A stretch of DNA of 64,000 nt from Bosea sp. ANAM02 (GTDB lineage Bacteria > Pseudomonadota > Alphaproteobacteria > Rhizobiales > Beijerinckiaceae), in contig NZ_AP022848.1 in the NCBI RefSeq assembly GCF_011764485.1, positions 4,716,001 through 4,780,000 on the forward strand, in the 5' to 3' direction. Below, one piece after another: positions 1 through 8,742 of the stretch. Each line of letters starts with the position of its first letter. Position 1 is the first letter of the stretch. Below the pieces are notes generated by a model. The model did no database searches. It saw only the letters and a program-made list of their open reading frames with translations, and was not told where the DNA came from. Both the position numbers and the translations under genes were made by a program.

Positions 1-546
1 CAACTCGCGCACAATCGCGAAGATCTCGGCAACGATCATGGGGGCAAGCCCTTCGCTAGGCTCGTCGATCAGGACGAGGCGCGGCTTGCCGACCATGACT
101 CGGGCCATGGCGAGCATCTGCTGCTCGCCGCCCGAGAGGGTCGTGCCGAGCTGGTGCCGACGCTCGCCGAGCCGGTGGAAGCGGTCATAGATGCCCTCGA
201 TCGTCCGCTTTTCGTCACGTGACGAACGGCCCTTCACCTGCAGCAGTCCGAGCGAGAGGTTTTCCTCCACCGTCAGCCCCGGGAAGATACGCCGATCCTC
301 CGGCACGAAGCCGACGCCGGCATGGCAGATGCGGTCGGGCGCCAGACCCTCAAGAGTCTTGCCGTCGAGCCGGATCGCTCCGTGACTGGGCTTGACCCAG
401 CCGGCGATCGTCTTCAGCAGCGTTGTCTTGCCGACTCCGTTGCGGCCGAAGATGCCAATGACCTCGCCCGGCCCTGCGCTCAGGTCGATCCCCTGAATGA
501 CGTGGCTCAAGCCGTAGTGGCTGTGCAATCCGCTGATGTCAAGCAT
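1..546 (-). CDS. livF: Branched-chain amino acid-type ABC transporter ATPase LivF (partial, C-terminus cut)
   Basis: ATPase of a LivFGHMK-type importer, acting on the cytoplasmic side of the inner membrane. The 182 visible codons contain a Walker A (GRNGVGKTT), the ABC signature (LSGGEQQMLAMAR) and a Walker B (LVLIDEPSEGLAP). The EPSEGLAP sequence is typical of LivF rather than LivG. The ATG at 544-546 lies one base after the livG stop, so the two are translationally coupled. The window edge removes the last part of the protein, normally about 50 residues. It is the last visible gene of the minus-strand catabolic operon, so the substrate is probably an organic or aromatic acid rather than an amino acid (inference). 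Confidence 0.93.
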   Translation of the reverse strand, partial: MLDISGLHSHYGLSHVIQGIDLSAGPGEVIGIFGRNGVGKTTLLKTIAGWVKPSHGAIRLDGKTLEGLAPDRICHAGVGFVPEDRRIFPGLTVEENLSLGLLQVKGRSSRDEKRTIEGIYDRFHRLGERRHQLGTTLSGGEQQMLAMARVMVGKPRLVLIDEPSEGLAPMIVAEIFAIVREL

Positions 547-547
547 G

Positions 548-1291
548 TCAATGATGTCCGAAATAGGCAGCCTGCACGGCCGGGTCGGCGCGCACGACGT
601 CAGGGTGGCCTTCTGCCAGCTTGCGGCCTTGATGCATCACGACGACATAGTCGGAGAGATCCATGACCAGGCCGATATCGTGCTCGATGAGCAGCACGGT
701 GACGTCCTCCGTCAGGCTGCGGACGAGCTTGGCCGTATCGGCGGTGTCGCCATGGCTCATCCCCTGCGTCGGTTCGTCCAGCAGCAGGATCTTTGGCTCC
801 GAGGCGAGACAGACCGCGATCTCGAGGCGACGCTGGTCGCCATGCGACAGGTTGCCGGCCAGTTCGTCACGCCTGTGGGTGAGCTGGAAGCGCTCGAGCA
901 TCTGGCTCGTCTTGCTCATAGCCCGCGCAGAGCGACTGATCGGCAGGAACGCGCGCCTAGCTGTCTCGAGAACCTGGGCCGCGAGCCTGATGTTCTCCGC
1001 AACCGTGAGCTCAGGAAACAGGCTGGTGATCTGGAACGAGCGCGACAGACCAGCGGCTTTGGTACGCTCGGGGGCCGCTCCGGTCATGTCCACGCCGTCG
1101 ATCATGACCTGCCCGCGATGGGGCTTCAGCGCACCGCTGATCAAATTGAACAGCGTCGACTTGCCCGCGCCGTTGGGACCGATAACAGTCGTGATCTTGT
1201 GGCGCTGCGCCTGGAAACTGACCTGATCGACTGCCTTCAGGCCACCGAAGGAAATGCCGAGGTCGCGAATGTCGAGGACGGGCGTGATCAC
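548..1291 (-). CDS. livG: Branched-chain amino acid-type ABC transporter ATPase LivG
   Basis: Second ATPase of the importer, 247 aa, the usual LivG length. It has a Walker A (GPNGAGKST), a Q-loop region (RSFQITSLFPELTV), a signature (LSHGDQRRLEIA, with LSHGD in place of LSGGQ) and a Walker B (ILLLDEPTQGMS). The reading frame stays open upstream to 1435, but I chose the GTG at 1289-1291. It starts inside the livM stop (GTGA overlap), gives a canonical N-terminus (VITPVLDIRDLGISFGG), and avoids a long arginine-rich shadow extension. It is coupled to livM upstream and livF downstream. Confidence 0.93.
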   Translation of the reverse strand: MITPVLDIRDLGISFGGLKAVDQVSFQAQRHKITTVIGPNGAGKSTLFNLISGALKPHRGQVMIDGVDMTGAAPERTKAAGLSRSFQITSLFPELTVAENIRLAAQVLETARRAFLPISRSARAMSKTSQMLERFQLTHRRDELAGNLSHGDQRRLEIAVCLASEPKILLLDEPTQGMSHGDTADTAKLVRSLTEDVTVLLIEHDIGLVMDLSDYVVVMHQGRKLAEGHPDVVRADPAVQAAYFGHH

Positions 1292-2340
1292 GAGACGCTC
1301 CCAGATTTGACGGCGATGGGGGACAGGCCTGCCGGCTCCGCGCTGGCCGGAGGAGTCTGCGTCCGGCGATTCAGCAGCACCTCGATGCGCGGCCTCACGA
1401 GCCCGGCGAGTCCCTTGGGCAGGAACATCACGCACAACATGAAGAGCAGGCCGATCACGATGAGATGGTGCTCCGTCCAGCTACCGATGATTGATTTCAG
1501 GATCACCAGCAGGACCGAGCCATAGATGGCGCCGATCAGCGTGCCGACGCCGCCGAGCACGACGGAGATGACGGCGTTGCCGGAGGTAGCGAAGAACATC
1601 AGCTCCGGCGAGACGAAGCCGCGCAGCATCGGGTAGAGCGCACCCGACAGACCCGCGATCAGCCCGGCCAGAACATAGGCCGCCATGCGCGCCTGCCAGA
1701 CCGAATAGCCAAGGAAGGGCACGCGCCGCTCATTGGCTTTCAGTGCCGTCAAGACGCGGCCGAAAGGCGTGTCGAGCAGGTAGGCCGTCAGAGCGTAGAG
1801 GCCCATGATGAACGCAAGCACGAGCAGGAAGAAGCCAGCCGGATTGGCGGCGGAAACCGAAAACGGCCCGAGCCCGATCTCGATGACAGGAATGCCGATC
1901 ATGCCATCGGAGGCACCGAGTTCGCGGGTGTTGTAGACGACCTTCGCCATGACCTGCGCCAGGCCGAAGGTGATCAGCGCGAAATAGACGCCGCGCACCC
2001 GGTTGGCGATCAGCCCTCCGATGATGGCGGCGACCAGCGTCGCCGCCAGAGCCGCGCCCATGGCGAGCCAGAAGGACGGGACCTTCATCAGCGTCAGAGC
2101 CGAGACATAGGCGCCGATGCCGAAATACAGCGCCTGGCCCAGCGAGAGCGCGCCAGAGTATCCCAACAGCAGATCGACCGAGAGCGCGAGGCCCGCGAAA
2201 ATCAGCGCCTCGGTGCCGAGCCGCAGATAGAAGGTGTCGCCGGTCGCAGCGCCCATGGCGGCCAGCCCGATCGAAACCAGGACGAAGAGCAGCGCGAGCA
2301 GATGGCTCGCCCGCATGGATTGCGTCAGCCGGTCATGCAT
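1288..2340 (-). CDS. livM: Branched-chain amino acid-type ABC transporter permease LivM
   Basis: Inner-membrane permease of 350 aa with about nine to ten hydrophobic segments. It carries the family loop with ALKANERRVPFLGYSVW that contacts the ATPases, and the GGVGTLIGAIYGS segment near the C-terminus. Its start overlaps the livH stop by 8 bp and its stop overlaps livG by 4 bp, so livH-livM-livG-livF form one translational unit. The last 30 residues are a hydrophilic Pro/Ala-rich tail. Confidence 0.94.
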   Translation of the reverse strand: MHDRLTQSMRASHLLALLFVLVSIGLAAMGAATGDTFYLRLGTEALIFAGLALSVDLLLGYSGALSLGQALYFGIGAYVSALTLMKVPSFWLAMGAALAATLVAAIIGGLIANRVRGVYFALITFGLAQVMAKVVYNTRELGASDGMIGIPVIEIGLGPFSVSAANPAGFFLLVLAFIMGLYALTAYLLDTPFGRVLTALKANERRVPFLGYSVWQARMAAYVLAGLIAGLSGALYPMLRGFVSPELMFFATSGNAVISVVLGGVGTLIGAIYGSVLLVILKSIIGSWTEHHLIVIGLLFMLCVMFLPKGLAGLVRPRIEVLLNRRTQTPPASAEPAGLSPIAVKSGSVS

Positions 2341-3223
2341 GGCCGAGCCTCCCGAAAAGGCCCTGCGGCCGGAACATGAGAAAAGCGACCATGGTCCCGA
2401 ACACGATCGGATCGGTCCAGACCGGCGAGATCACGAGGCTCGCCAGTGCCTGGACCTGAGTCAGCAGCAGTCCTGCGACGACGGCGCCCCAGATCGAGCC
2501 CATGCCGCCGACGATGACGACGGTGAAGGCGAGCAGGATGAAGTCCCGCCCCATCGTCGGGAAGACCGAGTAGATCGGTGCGAGCAGGACGCCGGCGAGC
2601 CCGGCGAGGCCGACACCGAAGGCGAAGGTGCCGGCGTAGACAAGCGAAACGGGGACGCCGAGGGAGGCCGCCATGTTGCGGTCGAAAGCGGCGGCGCGGA
2701 CCATGGCGCCCAGCCTCGTCCTGTAGACGACATAGGCGACCGCCAGCACGATAGCGGCGCCGATCAGGATCAGGAAGAGCCGGTAGTTCGGCAGTATGAT
2801 GCCGAGGATCTCGGTCGCACCCGGGATCGGGGTGGGCGGACGCTGCGTGTTGGCGCCGAAGATGATCTTCAGCACATCCTCGACGATGAGCCCGAGGCCG
2901 AAGGTCACGAGCAGCGTCGTGACATGGCGGTCCTTCGAGTCGAACACCGGCCGGATCAGCAGGCGCTCTGCGGCCATGCCGAGCGGAACCATCAGGACCG
3001 GCACAAGCACGAGCAGGAACCAGAAGCCGATTCCGGCTGCGGCGAGCGCCAGCGCAGCATAGGCGCCTATGGCGTAGAATTCGCCATGGCTCATATTGAT
3101 GACGTCGAGCATGCCGAAGATGATCGTCAGCCCCAGCGCCACGAGAACGACCGCGACCCCGAGCGCGAGCCCGTTCACGACCTGCGGAGCGAGGACGAAT
3201 TGAAGATAGTCGATTGGGGTCAT
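2333..3223 (-). CDS. livH: Branched-chain amino acid-type ABC transporter permease LivH
   Basis: Inner-membrane permease of 296 aa, with the LivH signature near the N-terminus (FGMLDVINMSHGEFYAIGAY) and the conserved GGMGSIWGAVVAG segment near the C-terminus. About eight membrane segments are visible. It follows the substrate-binding protein gene after about 70 bp that contain a strong hairpin, and overlaps livM by 8 bp. It forms the channel of the importer together with LivM. Confidence 0.95.
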   Translation of the reverse strand: MTPIDYLQFVLAPQVVNGLALGVAVVLVALGLTIIFGMLDVINMSHGEFYAIGAYAALALAAAGIGFWFLLVLVPVLMVPLGMAAERLLIRPVFDSKDRHVTTLLVTFGLGLIVEDVLKIIFGANTQRPPTPIPGATEILGIILPNYRLFLILIGAAIVLAVAYVVYRTRLGAMVRAAAFDRNMAASLGVPVSLVYAGTFAFGVGLAGLAGVLLAPIYSVFPTMGRDFILLAFTVVIVGGMGSIWGAVVAGLLLTQVQALASLVISPVWTDPIVFGTMVAFLMFRPQGLFGRLGHA

Positions 3224-3255
3224 GGCGGTGCCTCTATGCGGTAGGCCGCGCGAAG

Positions 3256-3277
3256 CCCCTCTCCACGCGGAGAGGGG
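3256..3277 (-). terminator. Perfect hairpin between the binding-protein gene and livH
   Basis: CCCCTCTCC pairs with GGAGAGGGG across an ACGC loop (9-bp perfect stem). There is no T-run on the minus strand, so it is more likely a partial terminator or a 3'-end stabiliser than a full terminator. It would leave the binding-protein mRNA more abundant than the membrane subunits. The second liv operon has a hairpin at the equivalent place. Confidence 0.6.
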
Positions 3278-3292
3278 AACAGGTCGCGGAGC

Positions 3293-4474
3293 TCAGAAGC
3301 GGGCGCAGGCGTCCGGCCCGATCGCATTCTCGGCGGGGACGTTGTCGATGATGTCGAACTTGCCCTTGTTGACGCGCACGACATACATCGGCTGCATCGC
3401 CTGGTGATCGCCGGCGCGGATGCTCTTGGCCCCCTGCGGGGTCTGCCAGGTCAGGCCACGCAGCGCTTCGCGGACCTTGTCGGTCTCGGTCGAGCCCGCT
3501 TTCTCGACGGCCGCCTTGTAGGCGAAGAGCAGGCCGTAGCTGTCGGCGCCGTAAAGATCCGGATCCGTCTTGTTGGCCTCGCGGAAGGCGGCGACGAACT
3601 TCTTGTTCTCGGGGCTTTCGATCTGCGGCGAATAGCCGACGCCGGTAGCGAAGCCCTCGGCTGCAGCGCCGATCGCCGTGATGTTCTGGGAGGTCACGGT
3701 TCCGGACGCCCCGACCACTGTCAGGCCTGAGAGCAGTCCGAAGTCCTGAAGCTGCGTCAGCAGGCGCACCGTGTCGTTGCCGGCGACGGAGGTGTAGACG
3801 ACCTGCGGCCGCGTAGCACGGATTTGGCCGAAATATTGGGTGTAGTCCTTGGAATCGAGCGGTGCGAACACCTCGCCACCGGTCTGCGCGCCGGATTTCT
3901 CGGCACTCGATTTGAAGGCCGCCACCGTGGAGCGGCCCATCTCGTAGTCGGGACCGAGATAGAAGACCCTTGCCTTGGGCTTCTCCTTCGCGAGCCAGGC
4001 AGCAAGTGCGACCGATTGCTGTTCGGCGCGTGCATTAACGCGGAACATGTTGGGCGAACACTTGTCGGTGGTGATCGAGTCCGCAAAGGACACCGTCGTC
4101 GCCGCGAGCTTGCCATTGCGCTCGGCGAGCTGGGCGACGGCGAGTGTCGAGCCCGAATTGACCGTGCCCGTCAGGAAGTCGACCTTCTCCACCTGGAAGA
4201 GCTTCTCGGCCTTCTGCACGGCCACGGAGGGGTTGGCCTCCTCGTCTTCGAAGACCAACGAAACCTGGCGGCCGGCAATTCCGCCCGCGGCGTTGACCTC
4301 CTTCGCAGCGAGCTCGAGGCCCCAGCGCACCTGTTGGCCGATCGGCGTGTAGGTTCCCGAAAGCGGCGTAACCACGCCGATCTTGATCGGACCGCTCTGG
4401 GCGAGCGCACTACCCGACAAGGCGGTAACGGCGAGCAGACTGCCGATGAGGGTCTTGATGGTCCCGGATGTCAT
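3293..4474 (-). CDS. Periplasmic substrate-binding protein of Liv/aromatic-acid ABC importer
   Basis: Secreted solute-binding protein (Peripla_BP_6 / LivK type), 393 aa. The N-terminus is a signal peptide with predicted cleavage after ALA in SGSALAQSGP, followed by the mature start IKIGVVTPLSGTYTPIGQ. It delivers the substrate to the LivHM permease. An RBS (GGGAAACG) precedes the ATG at 4474. The neighbours (Mo-hydroxylase, CoA ligase, enoyl-CoA hydratase) point to a cyclic or aromatic carboxylate rather than leucine. That is context only; the ligand cannot be read from the sequence. Confidence 0.92.
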   Translation of the reverse strand: MTSGTIKTLIGSLLAVTALSGSALAQSGPIKIGVVTPLSGTYTPIGQQVRWGLELAAKEVNAAGGIAGRQVSLVFEDEEANPSVAVQKAEKLFQVEKVDFLTGTVNSGSTLAVAQLAERNGKLAATTVSFADSITTDKCSPNMFRVNARAEQQSVALAAWLAKEKPKARVFYLGPDYEMGRSTVAAFKSSAEKSGAQTGGEVFAPLDSKDYTQYFGQIRATRPQVVYTSVAGNDTVRLLTQLQDFGLLSGLTVVGASGTVTSQNITAIGAAAEGFATGVGYSPQIESPENKKFVAAFREANKTDPDLYGADSYGLLFAYKAAVEKAGSTETDKVREALRGLTWQTPQGAKSIRAGDHQAMQPMYVVRVNKGKFDIIDNVPAENAIGPDACARF

Positions 4475-4519
4475 GGTCGTTTCCCTTTATGTCTTGCTTG
4501 TTGTTGTCATCGTGAAGGC

Positions 4520-4987
4520 TTAGGCAGCCGCGCGGACTGGTTCTCCCGCGCGGGTCTTTATGGCGGTGGTCAGCCTTGCGACGCAGACGAGCCGATCGCC
4601 GCCGCGCGCGTCGATATGGACCTCCCATTCGTGGGTCTGACGGCCGAGATACAGCGGCCGGGCGGTCGCACGGATCGTCTCGCCCGGGCTTAGGAGCCGG
4701 CAATGATTGGCCTTGATGTCGAGCCCGCAGACGCTGTGCGTTTCGGCCTCGACCGCCATCTGGCTCGCCAGCGTGGCAACCGCTTCGGCAAGGGTAAGAG
4801 CGACGCCAGCCTGCATCAGGCCTACGCCCTGCACCTGCGCCGGAAGAACGGAAAGGTCCGCCGACAACCAGTCGGCCCCGATCTCAATGAAGCGAATGCC
4901 GAGCTGCTCTGCGAACGTCCCGCGCATCAGCAACGCAAGATCATCGAGCGACCAGGCAGTCTTCCACAGTGTTTCGGGGCGCTGCAT
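4520..4987 (-). CDS. PaaI-like hotdog-fold thioesterase
   Basis: A 155-aa hotdog-fold protein with PaaI-type features: the segment GVGLMQAGVALTLAEAVATLAS matches the family's G-x2-H/Q-G-G-x3-LAE core, and LDIKANHCRLLSPGETI matches the second conserved strand. In phenylacetate-type pathways such enzymes release CoA from stalled intermediates. The usual HGG is QAG here, so activity could differ. I placed the start at the ATG at 4985-4987, 4 bp after the enoyl-CoA hydratase stop; the frame stays open further upstream but as a shadow of that gene. Confidence 0.82.
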   Translation of the reverse strand: MQRPETLWKTAWSLDDLALLMRGTFAEQLGIRFIEIGADWLSADLSVLPAQVQGVGLMQAGVALTLAEAVATLASQMAVEAETHSVCGLDIKANHCRLLSPGETIRATARPLYLGRQTHEWEVHIDARGGDRLVCVARLTTAIKTRAGEPVRAAA

Positions 4988-4991
4988 GGAA

Positions 4992-5795
4992 TCAGCTTCC
5001 GATGAACTTCGGCGCGCGCTTGGCGTGGAAGGCCTCGACGCCCTCGCGGAAGTCGTCCGACTGGCGCAGGCGGCTGTAGCAGTGACCCTCGAGCTCGATC
5101 GCAATCGAGAGGGTCGAATCCTCGGTATCGTTGAGGAGCTTCTTGGCGGTGCGCTGCGCCATCGGCGAGAAGCCGCGCAGTTCCTCGACCAGCCGGTCCG
5201 TCGCCGCTTCCAGTTCGCTGTCGGGCACGCATTCTGTCGCCACGCCCCAGTCATAGGCCTGTCGACCGGGAATGCGCTTCGAACGCATCACGATGTCCTT
5301 GGTGCGGGTGATCCCGACCATCTTCTGCAGCCGGGCCGAGCCTCCGGAACCGGGGATCTGGCCGAGTTTCTGCTCGGGCAGCGCGTATTGGCAGGTTTCC
5401 GAGACGATGCGGAAATCGCAGGCGAGCGAGATCTCGAAGCCGACGCCGAAGGCATAGCCGCGATTGGCGACGACCACCGGCTTGGCGCAGCGCGCCGGCG
5501 CGGCGATGTTCCAGGCAAGCTTCGAGACATGCTCTGGCGAGGCATCGAGGAAGCCCTTGATGTAGCCGCCCGAGGAGAAGTTCTCACCAACGGCGCGCAG
5601 CACGATCACGCGGACGCGGTCGTCCTCATCGAGCGCTTCGAAGACCTTTCGCAACTGGTCGCGCTGCGGCATCGAGATCACGTTCATCGGCGGGCGGTTG
5701 AGGATGATGTCGGCACGCTCACGAGCCGCATCGATCTCGACGGTGAAGCCATCCAGATCGATCAGGGCCGGGTGGATCGGGGTGACGGCGTTCAT
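4992..5795 (-). CDS. Enoyl-CoA hydratase/isomerase (crotonase) family protein
   Basis: A 267-aa crotonase-fold enzyme. The oxyanion-hole segments are ENFSSGGYIKGF and ANRGYAFGVGFEISLACDFRI. The Glu in ALPEQKLGQIPGSGG aligns with crotonase Glu144. The position of the second catalytic Glu (rat Glu164) appears to be Asp (TKDIVM), so it may be a hydrolase, isomerase or dienoyl-CoA hydratase rather than a standard hydratase. The start is the ATG at 5793-5795 (MNAVTPIHPAL); the longer frame to 6101 lies inside the ligase gene. It presumably acts on the CoA thioester made by the adjacent ligase. Confidence 0.88.
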   Translation of the reverse strand: MNAVTPIHPALIDLDGFTVEIDAARERADIILNRPPMNVISMPQRDQLRKVFEALDEDDRVRVIVLRAVGENFSSGGYIKGFLDASPEHVSKLAWNIAAPARCAKPVVVANRGYAFGVGFEISLACDFRIVSETCQYALPEQKLGQIPGSGGSARLQKMVGITRTKDIVMRSKRIPGRQAYDWGVATECVPDSELEAATDRLVEELRGFSPMAQRTAKKLLNDTEDSTLSIAIELEGHCYSRLRQSDDFREGVEAFHAKRAPKFIGS

Positions 5796-5853
5796 GAGAA
5801 ACCTTTCTTTGGCGAATGTGCTGATCAGGGTTTTGAGATCTTGAATTGCGATC

Positions 5854-7398
5854 TCAGGCAGCGGCGCTGCCGGAGGACTCGGGCTCGAACTCGCCTGCGA
5901 CGAGTTGGCGACGCAGCAGCTTGCCGACGGGCGACTTCGGGATCGCCTTGACGAATTCAAAGCGGCGCGGCCGCTTGAAGTTGGCGAGCCCCGTCGCCTT
6001 GCAATGGGCATCGAGCTCTTCGGCTGTGACCGCGCCCTTACGCTGGACGAAGGCGACGACGACCTTGCCCCAGCGCTCGTCGGGCAGGCCGACGACCGCA
6101 ACCTCCAACACGCCGGGATGCAGCGACAGGCAGCTCTCGATCTCGACCGGCGAGACGTTCTCGCCCCCGGTGATGATCATGTCGTCGACGCGGCCGGAGA
6201 CGTAGAGATCACCGTCGGCGTCGAAATATCCGGTGTCGCCCGTGAAATACCAGCCGTCGCGCAGCGACTTGGCGTCGGCTTCGGGGCGCTTCCAGTAGCC
6301 CTCGAAAGCCTCGTCGCTCGCGGCGAGCGCGACGATCTCGCCCTCCTCGCCGGGCGCTGCGATTTCATGGGCCGATTTCGCCCCGAGCTTGACCACCCGG
6401 ATCAACTGGTTGAGGCCGGCCTTGCCGGCCGAGCCCGGCTTTTCAGCGGCTTTCTGGTTGATGGTGAAGGTGTAGATTTCCGACGAACCGTAATGGTTGA
6501 CGAAGAGCTCGGGGGAGAAGGCGTCCGTCAGCTGGCCGAGCAGACCGTCCGTCATCGGCGCGCCGGCGAAGCCGAGCTTGCGGACGCTGGAGACGTTGGT
6601 CTGCGCGAAGCGCGGGTGGTGGACGACGTCATGATACAGCGTCGGCACAAGGTAGAGGTTGCTGATGCCCTCCGCCTCGATCAGCTCCAGTGCCCTGGTC
6701 ACGTCGAAGCGCGGCAGGCAGACGAAGACGCCGCCGATCAGCGACATGGCGATGAGCGAGCGCACGCCCATGGTGTGATAGAGCGGCATCACGCCAAGCG
6801 TGCGTTCGCCGCGGCCATAGAGGTTCTGGGCGACGTGGGCGAGGCCCGCCATGCGCTCGGCCCGGTGCCGGCGCGGTACGCCCTTGGGCTTGGCGGTGGT
6901 GCCCGACGTGTAAAGCATCAGCGACAGTGCGTCGGCCGCCACGCGCGGCTTGGCAACGGGCGCCGCTACCGCGATCATTTCGGCGAAGGTCAGTTCGGCC
7001 CGCCCGGCATCGGCGCCGACAGCAATCCGCGGGATTGCGACCGCCCTTTGGCTTTCGGTCATCGACTGGCTTGCGACGGCCTCGAAGGCGATGGCCTTGG
7101 CGTCGCAGTTCTCCAGAACGAAGTCGATCTCATCTGGCTTCGCGCGCCAGTTGATCGGCGTGATCGTCAGCCCGGCAAACTGGCAGGCCCAGTGCAGGCT
7201 CGCCGCTTCCCAGCGGTTCTGGAGCACGGTGACGAGGTGATCGCCGGCTTTCAGGCCCATGCCATCGAATGCAGAGACCAGCGACGAAATTTTGTCGAGC
7301 CAATGCGCATAGGTCAGGCGGACGTCGCCGTCGACGATGGCAAGCGCATCGGGGTCCCGTGCCGCGCTCGCCATGAAGCTGGTGCCGAGGTCAAACAT
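5854..7398 (-). CDS. AMP-dependent acyl-/aryl-CoA synthetase
   Basis: ANL-superfamily ligase of 514 aa that activates a carboxylic acid with ATP and CoA. The P-loop motif is LMLYTSGTTAKPKGVPRRH, the adenylate motif is NHYGSSEIYTFT, the hinge region is GWYFTGDTGYFDADGDLYVSGR, and the catalytic lysine is in KSPVGKLLRRQL near the C-terminus. I chose the ATG at 7396-7398 (MFDLGTSFMA), which overlaps the ferredoxin-subunit stop by 8 bp. The substrate is likely the acid imported by the downstream transporter (inference). Confidence 0.92.
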   Translation of the reverse strand: MFDLGTSFMASAARDPDALAIVDGDVRLTYAHWLDKISSLVSAFDGMGLKAGDHLVTVLQNRWEAASLHWACQFAGLTITPINWRAKPDEIDFVLENCDAKAIAFEAVASQSMTESQRAVAIPRIAVGADAGRAELTFAEMIAVAAPVAKPRVAADALSLMLYTSGTTAKPKGVPRRHRAERMAGLAHVAQNLYGRGERTLGVMPLYHTMGVRSLIAMSLIGGVFVCLPRFDVTRALELIEAEGISNLYLVPTLYHDVVHHPRFAQTNVSSVRKLGFAGAPMTDGLLGQLTDAFSPELFVNHYGSSEIYTFTINQKAAEKPGSAGKAGLNQLIRVVKLGAKSAHEIAAPGEEGEIVALAASDEAFEGYWKRPEADAKSLRDGWYFTGDTGYFDADGDLYVSGRVDDMIITGGENVSPVEIESCLSLHPGVLEVAVVGLPDERWGKVVVAFVQRKGAVTAEELDAHCKATGLANFKRPRRFEFVKAIPKSPVGKLLRRQLVAGEFEPESSGSAAA

Positions 7399-7927
7399 TG
7401 GCAGGCTCCCGAGCCTGAGAGTGCGGCGCAGGCTCGCCCCGCAGGATGGCAGCGGCCTCGAGCGCCGCCCTGATGATGGGGGTGTAGCCGGTGCAGCGGC
7501 AGAGATGGCCACCGACGACCTCGCGCAGCGCCTGCTCGCTGGGGGCCGGCTCCTCGCGCAGATAGGCGTCGAGCGAAACCAGGATGCCTGCGGTGCAGAA
7601 GCCGCATTGCAGCGCATGATGGCGCCGGAACGCAGCCTGCATCACCGAAAGTCTATCCTGACCAGGCGCAAGCCCCTCGACCGTGGCAACGTCGCGGCCT
7701 TCGAGCTGGACTGCGAGCGTGAGACACGCGCGGGCAGGTTGGCCGTCGATCTGGATCGTGCAGGCACCGCAGACGCCGTGCTCGCAGCCGACATGAGTGC
7801 CGGTCGCGCCCAAGCCATGGCGCAGGGCGTCGGTCGCAAGCAGGCGCGGCTCGGCCTCCAGCGAGACCGGTTTGCCGTTCAGCGTGAAGCCGACACGGTG
7901 GCGGCTTGCGGCGTTCAGGCGCGGCAT
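7391..7927 (-). CDS. [2Fe-2S] subunit of a xanthine-dehydrogenase-family molybdenum hydroxylase (CoxS-like)
   Basis: A 178-aa iron-sulfur subunit. The plant-type [2Fe-2S] motif is visible (CEHGVCGACTIQIDGQPARAC), followed by the four-cysteine helical second cluster (QCGFCTAGIL ... GGHLCRCTGYTPII). Electrons pass from the Mo centre of the large subunit through these clusters to the FAD subunit. It overlaps the FAD-subunit gene by 13 bp and the CoA ligase by 8 bp, so all are likely one transcript. Confidence 0.95.
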   Translation of the reverse strand: MPRLNAASRHRVGFTLNGKPVSLEAEPRLLATDALRHGLGATGTHVGCEHGVCGACTIQIDGQPARACLTLAVQLEGRDVATVEGLAPGQDRLSVMQAAFRRHHALQCGFCTAGILVSLDAYLREEPAPSEQALREVVGGHLCRCTGYTPIIRAALEAAAILRGEPAPHSQAREPANV

Positions 7928-8742
7928 CGCTTGGCCTCCTCGATCGTGGACAGGCCGAGCGAGCGCACGAGGTCGCGCCGCAGCCGCGCGGTGGCGTGGA
8001 GATCCTCGCGGGCATCGAGTTCCCAGGCGAAGACGTTCAGCGCGTCGGTGAGCGCAGAACCGTCGAGCAGGGGAAAGCTGCGGCGCTCGGGCTTGTCGGC
8101 GACGCCGGCGACAGCGAGATGGATCGCGTCGCCCGTCACGACTGCTGCGCAGCCGACGATGGCGAAGTCGCCATGGCGGCGCGCGACCTCGCGGAAGGCG
8201 TAGCCGCTTCCTGGTTTGGCGGCGGGAAAAGCGACGGCCTCGATCAGCTCGTCATCGCCCCTGTCGGTCACCATCATGCCGCCGAAGAATTCGCTCGCCT
8301 TCACGCTGCGCCGCTTGCGGCGCGAACGCAGCCGGATCTCGCCATCGAGCGCGACGAGGCAGAGTGGGATCTCGGCGCTGGGATCGGCATGGGCGACCGA
8401 GCCGCAGACCGTACCTCGTGCACGAGTCTGGTAATGGCCGAGCCAGGGCAGCGCTGCCGCCAGCAGAGGCTGTTCGCCGGCAAGGCCCGGACGCCTCATC
8501 AGTACGGCCTGACGGACGCCGGCCGACACCACGGTCGCATCACCCTCGCGCCCGATCCGGTCGAGCCCAGCGATGTTCATGATGTCGATCAGCACCGACG
8601 GCTTGGCGAGGCGCATGTTCAACATCGGCAGCAGCGATTGGCCGCCAGCGATGATACGAGCATCGGAACCGTGCTTGTCGAGCGCCTCGAGCACCTCCGT
8701 GAGGTCGCCGGCCCGAATGTAGTCGAAGGCTGCGGGCTTCAT
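7915..8742 (-). CDS. FAD-binding subunit of the molybdenum hydroxylase (CoxM-like)
   Basis: A 275-aa flavoprotein subunit. It contains the FAD-binding motifs AGGQSLLPML (residues about 32-41) and TVCGSVAHADPSAEIP (about 111-126), as in CoxM/CutM proteins. It passes electrons to an unknown acceptor. The start overlaps the large-subunit stop (ATGA), the standard arrangement of these operons in a reversed subunit order (L-M-S). Confidence 0.94.
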   Translation of the reverse strand: MKPAAFDYIRAGDLTEVLEALDKHGSDARIIAGGQSLLPMLNMRLAKPSVLIDIMNIAGLDRIGREGDATVVSAGVRQAVLMRRPGLAGEQPLLAAALPWLGHYQTRARGTVCGSVAHADPSAEIPLCLVALDGEIRLRSRRKRRSVKASEFFGGMMVTDRGDDELIEAVAFPAAKPGSGYAFREVARRHGDFAIVGCAAVVTGDAIHLAVAGVADKPERRSFPLLDGSALTDALNVFAWELDAREDLHATARLRRDLVRSLGLSTIEEAKRCRA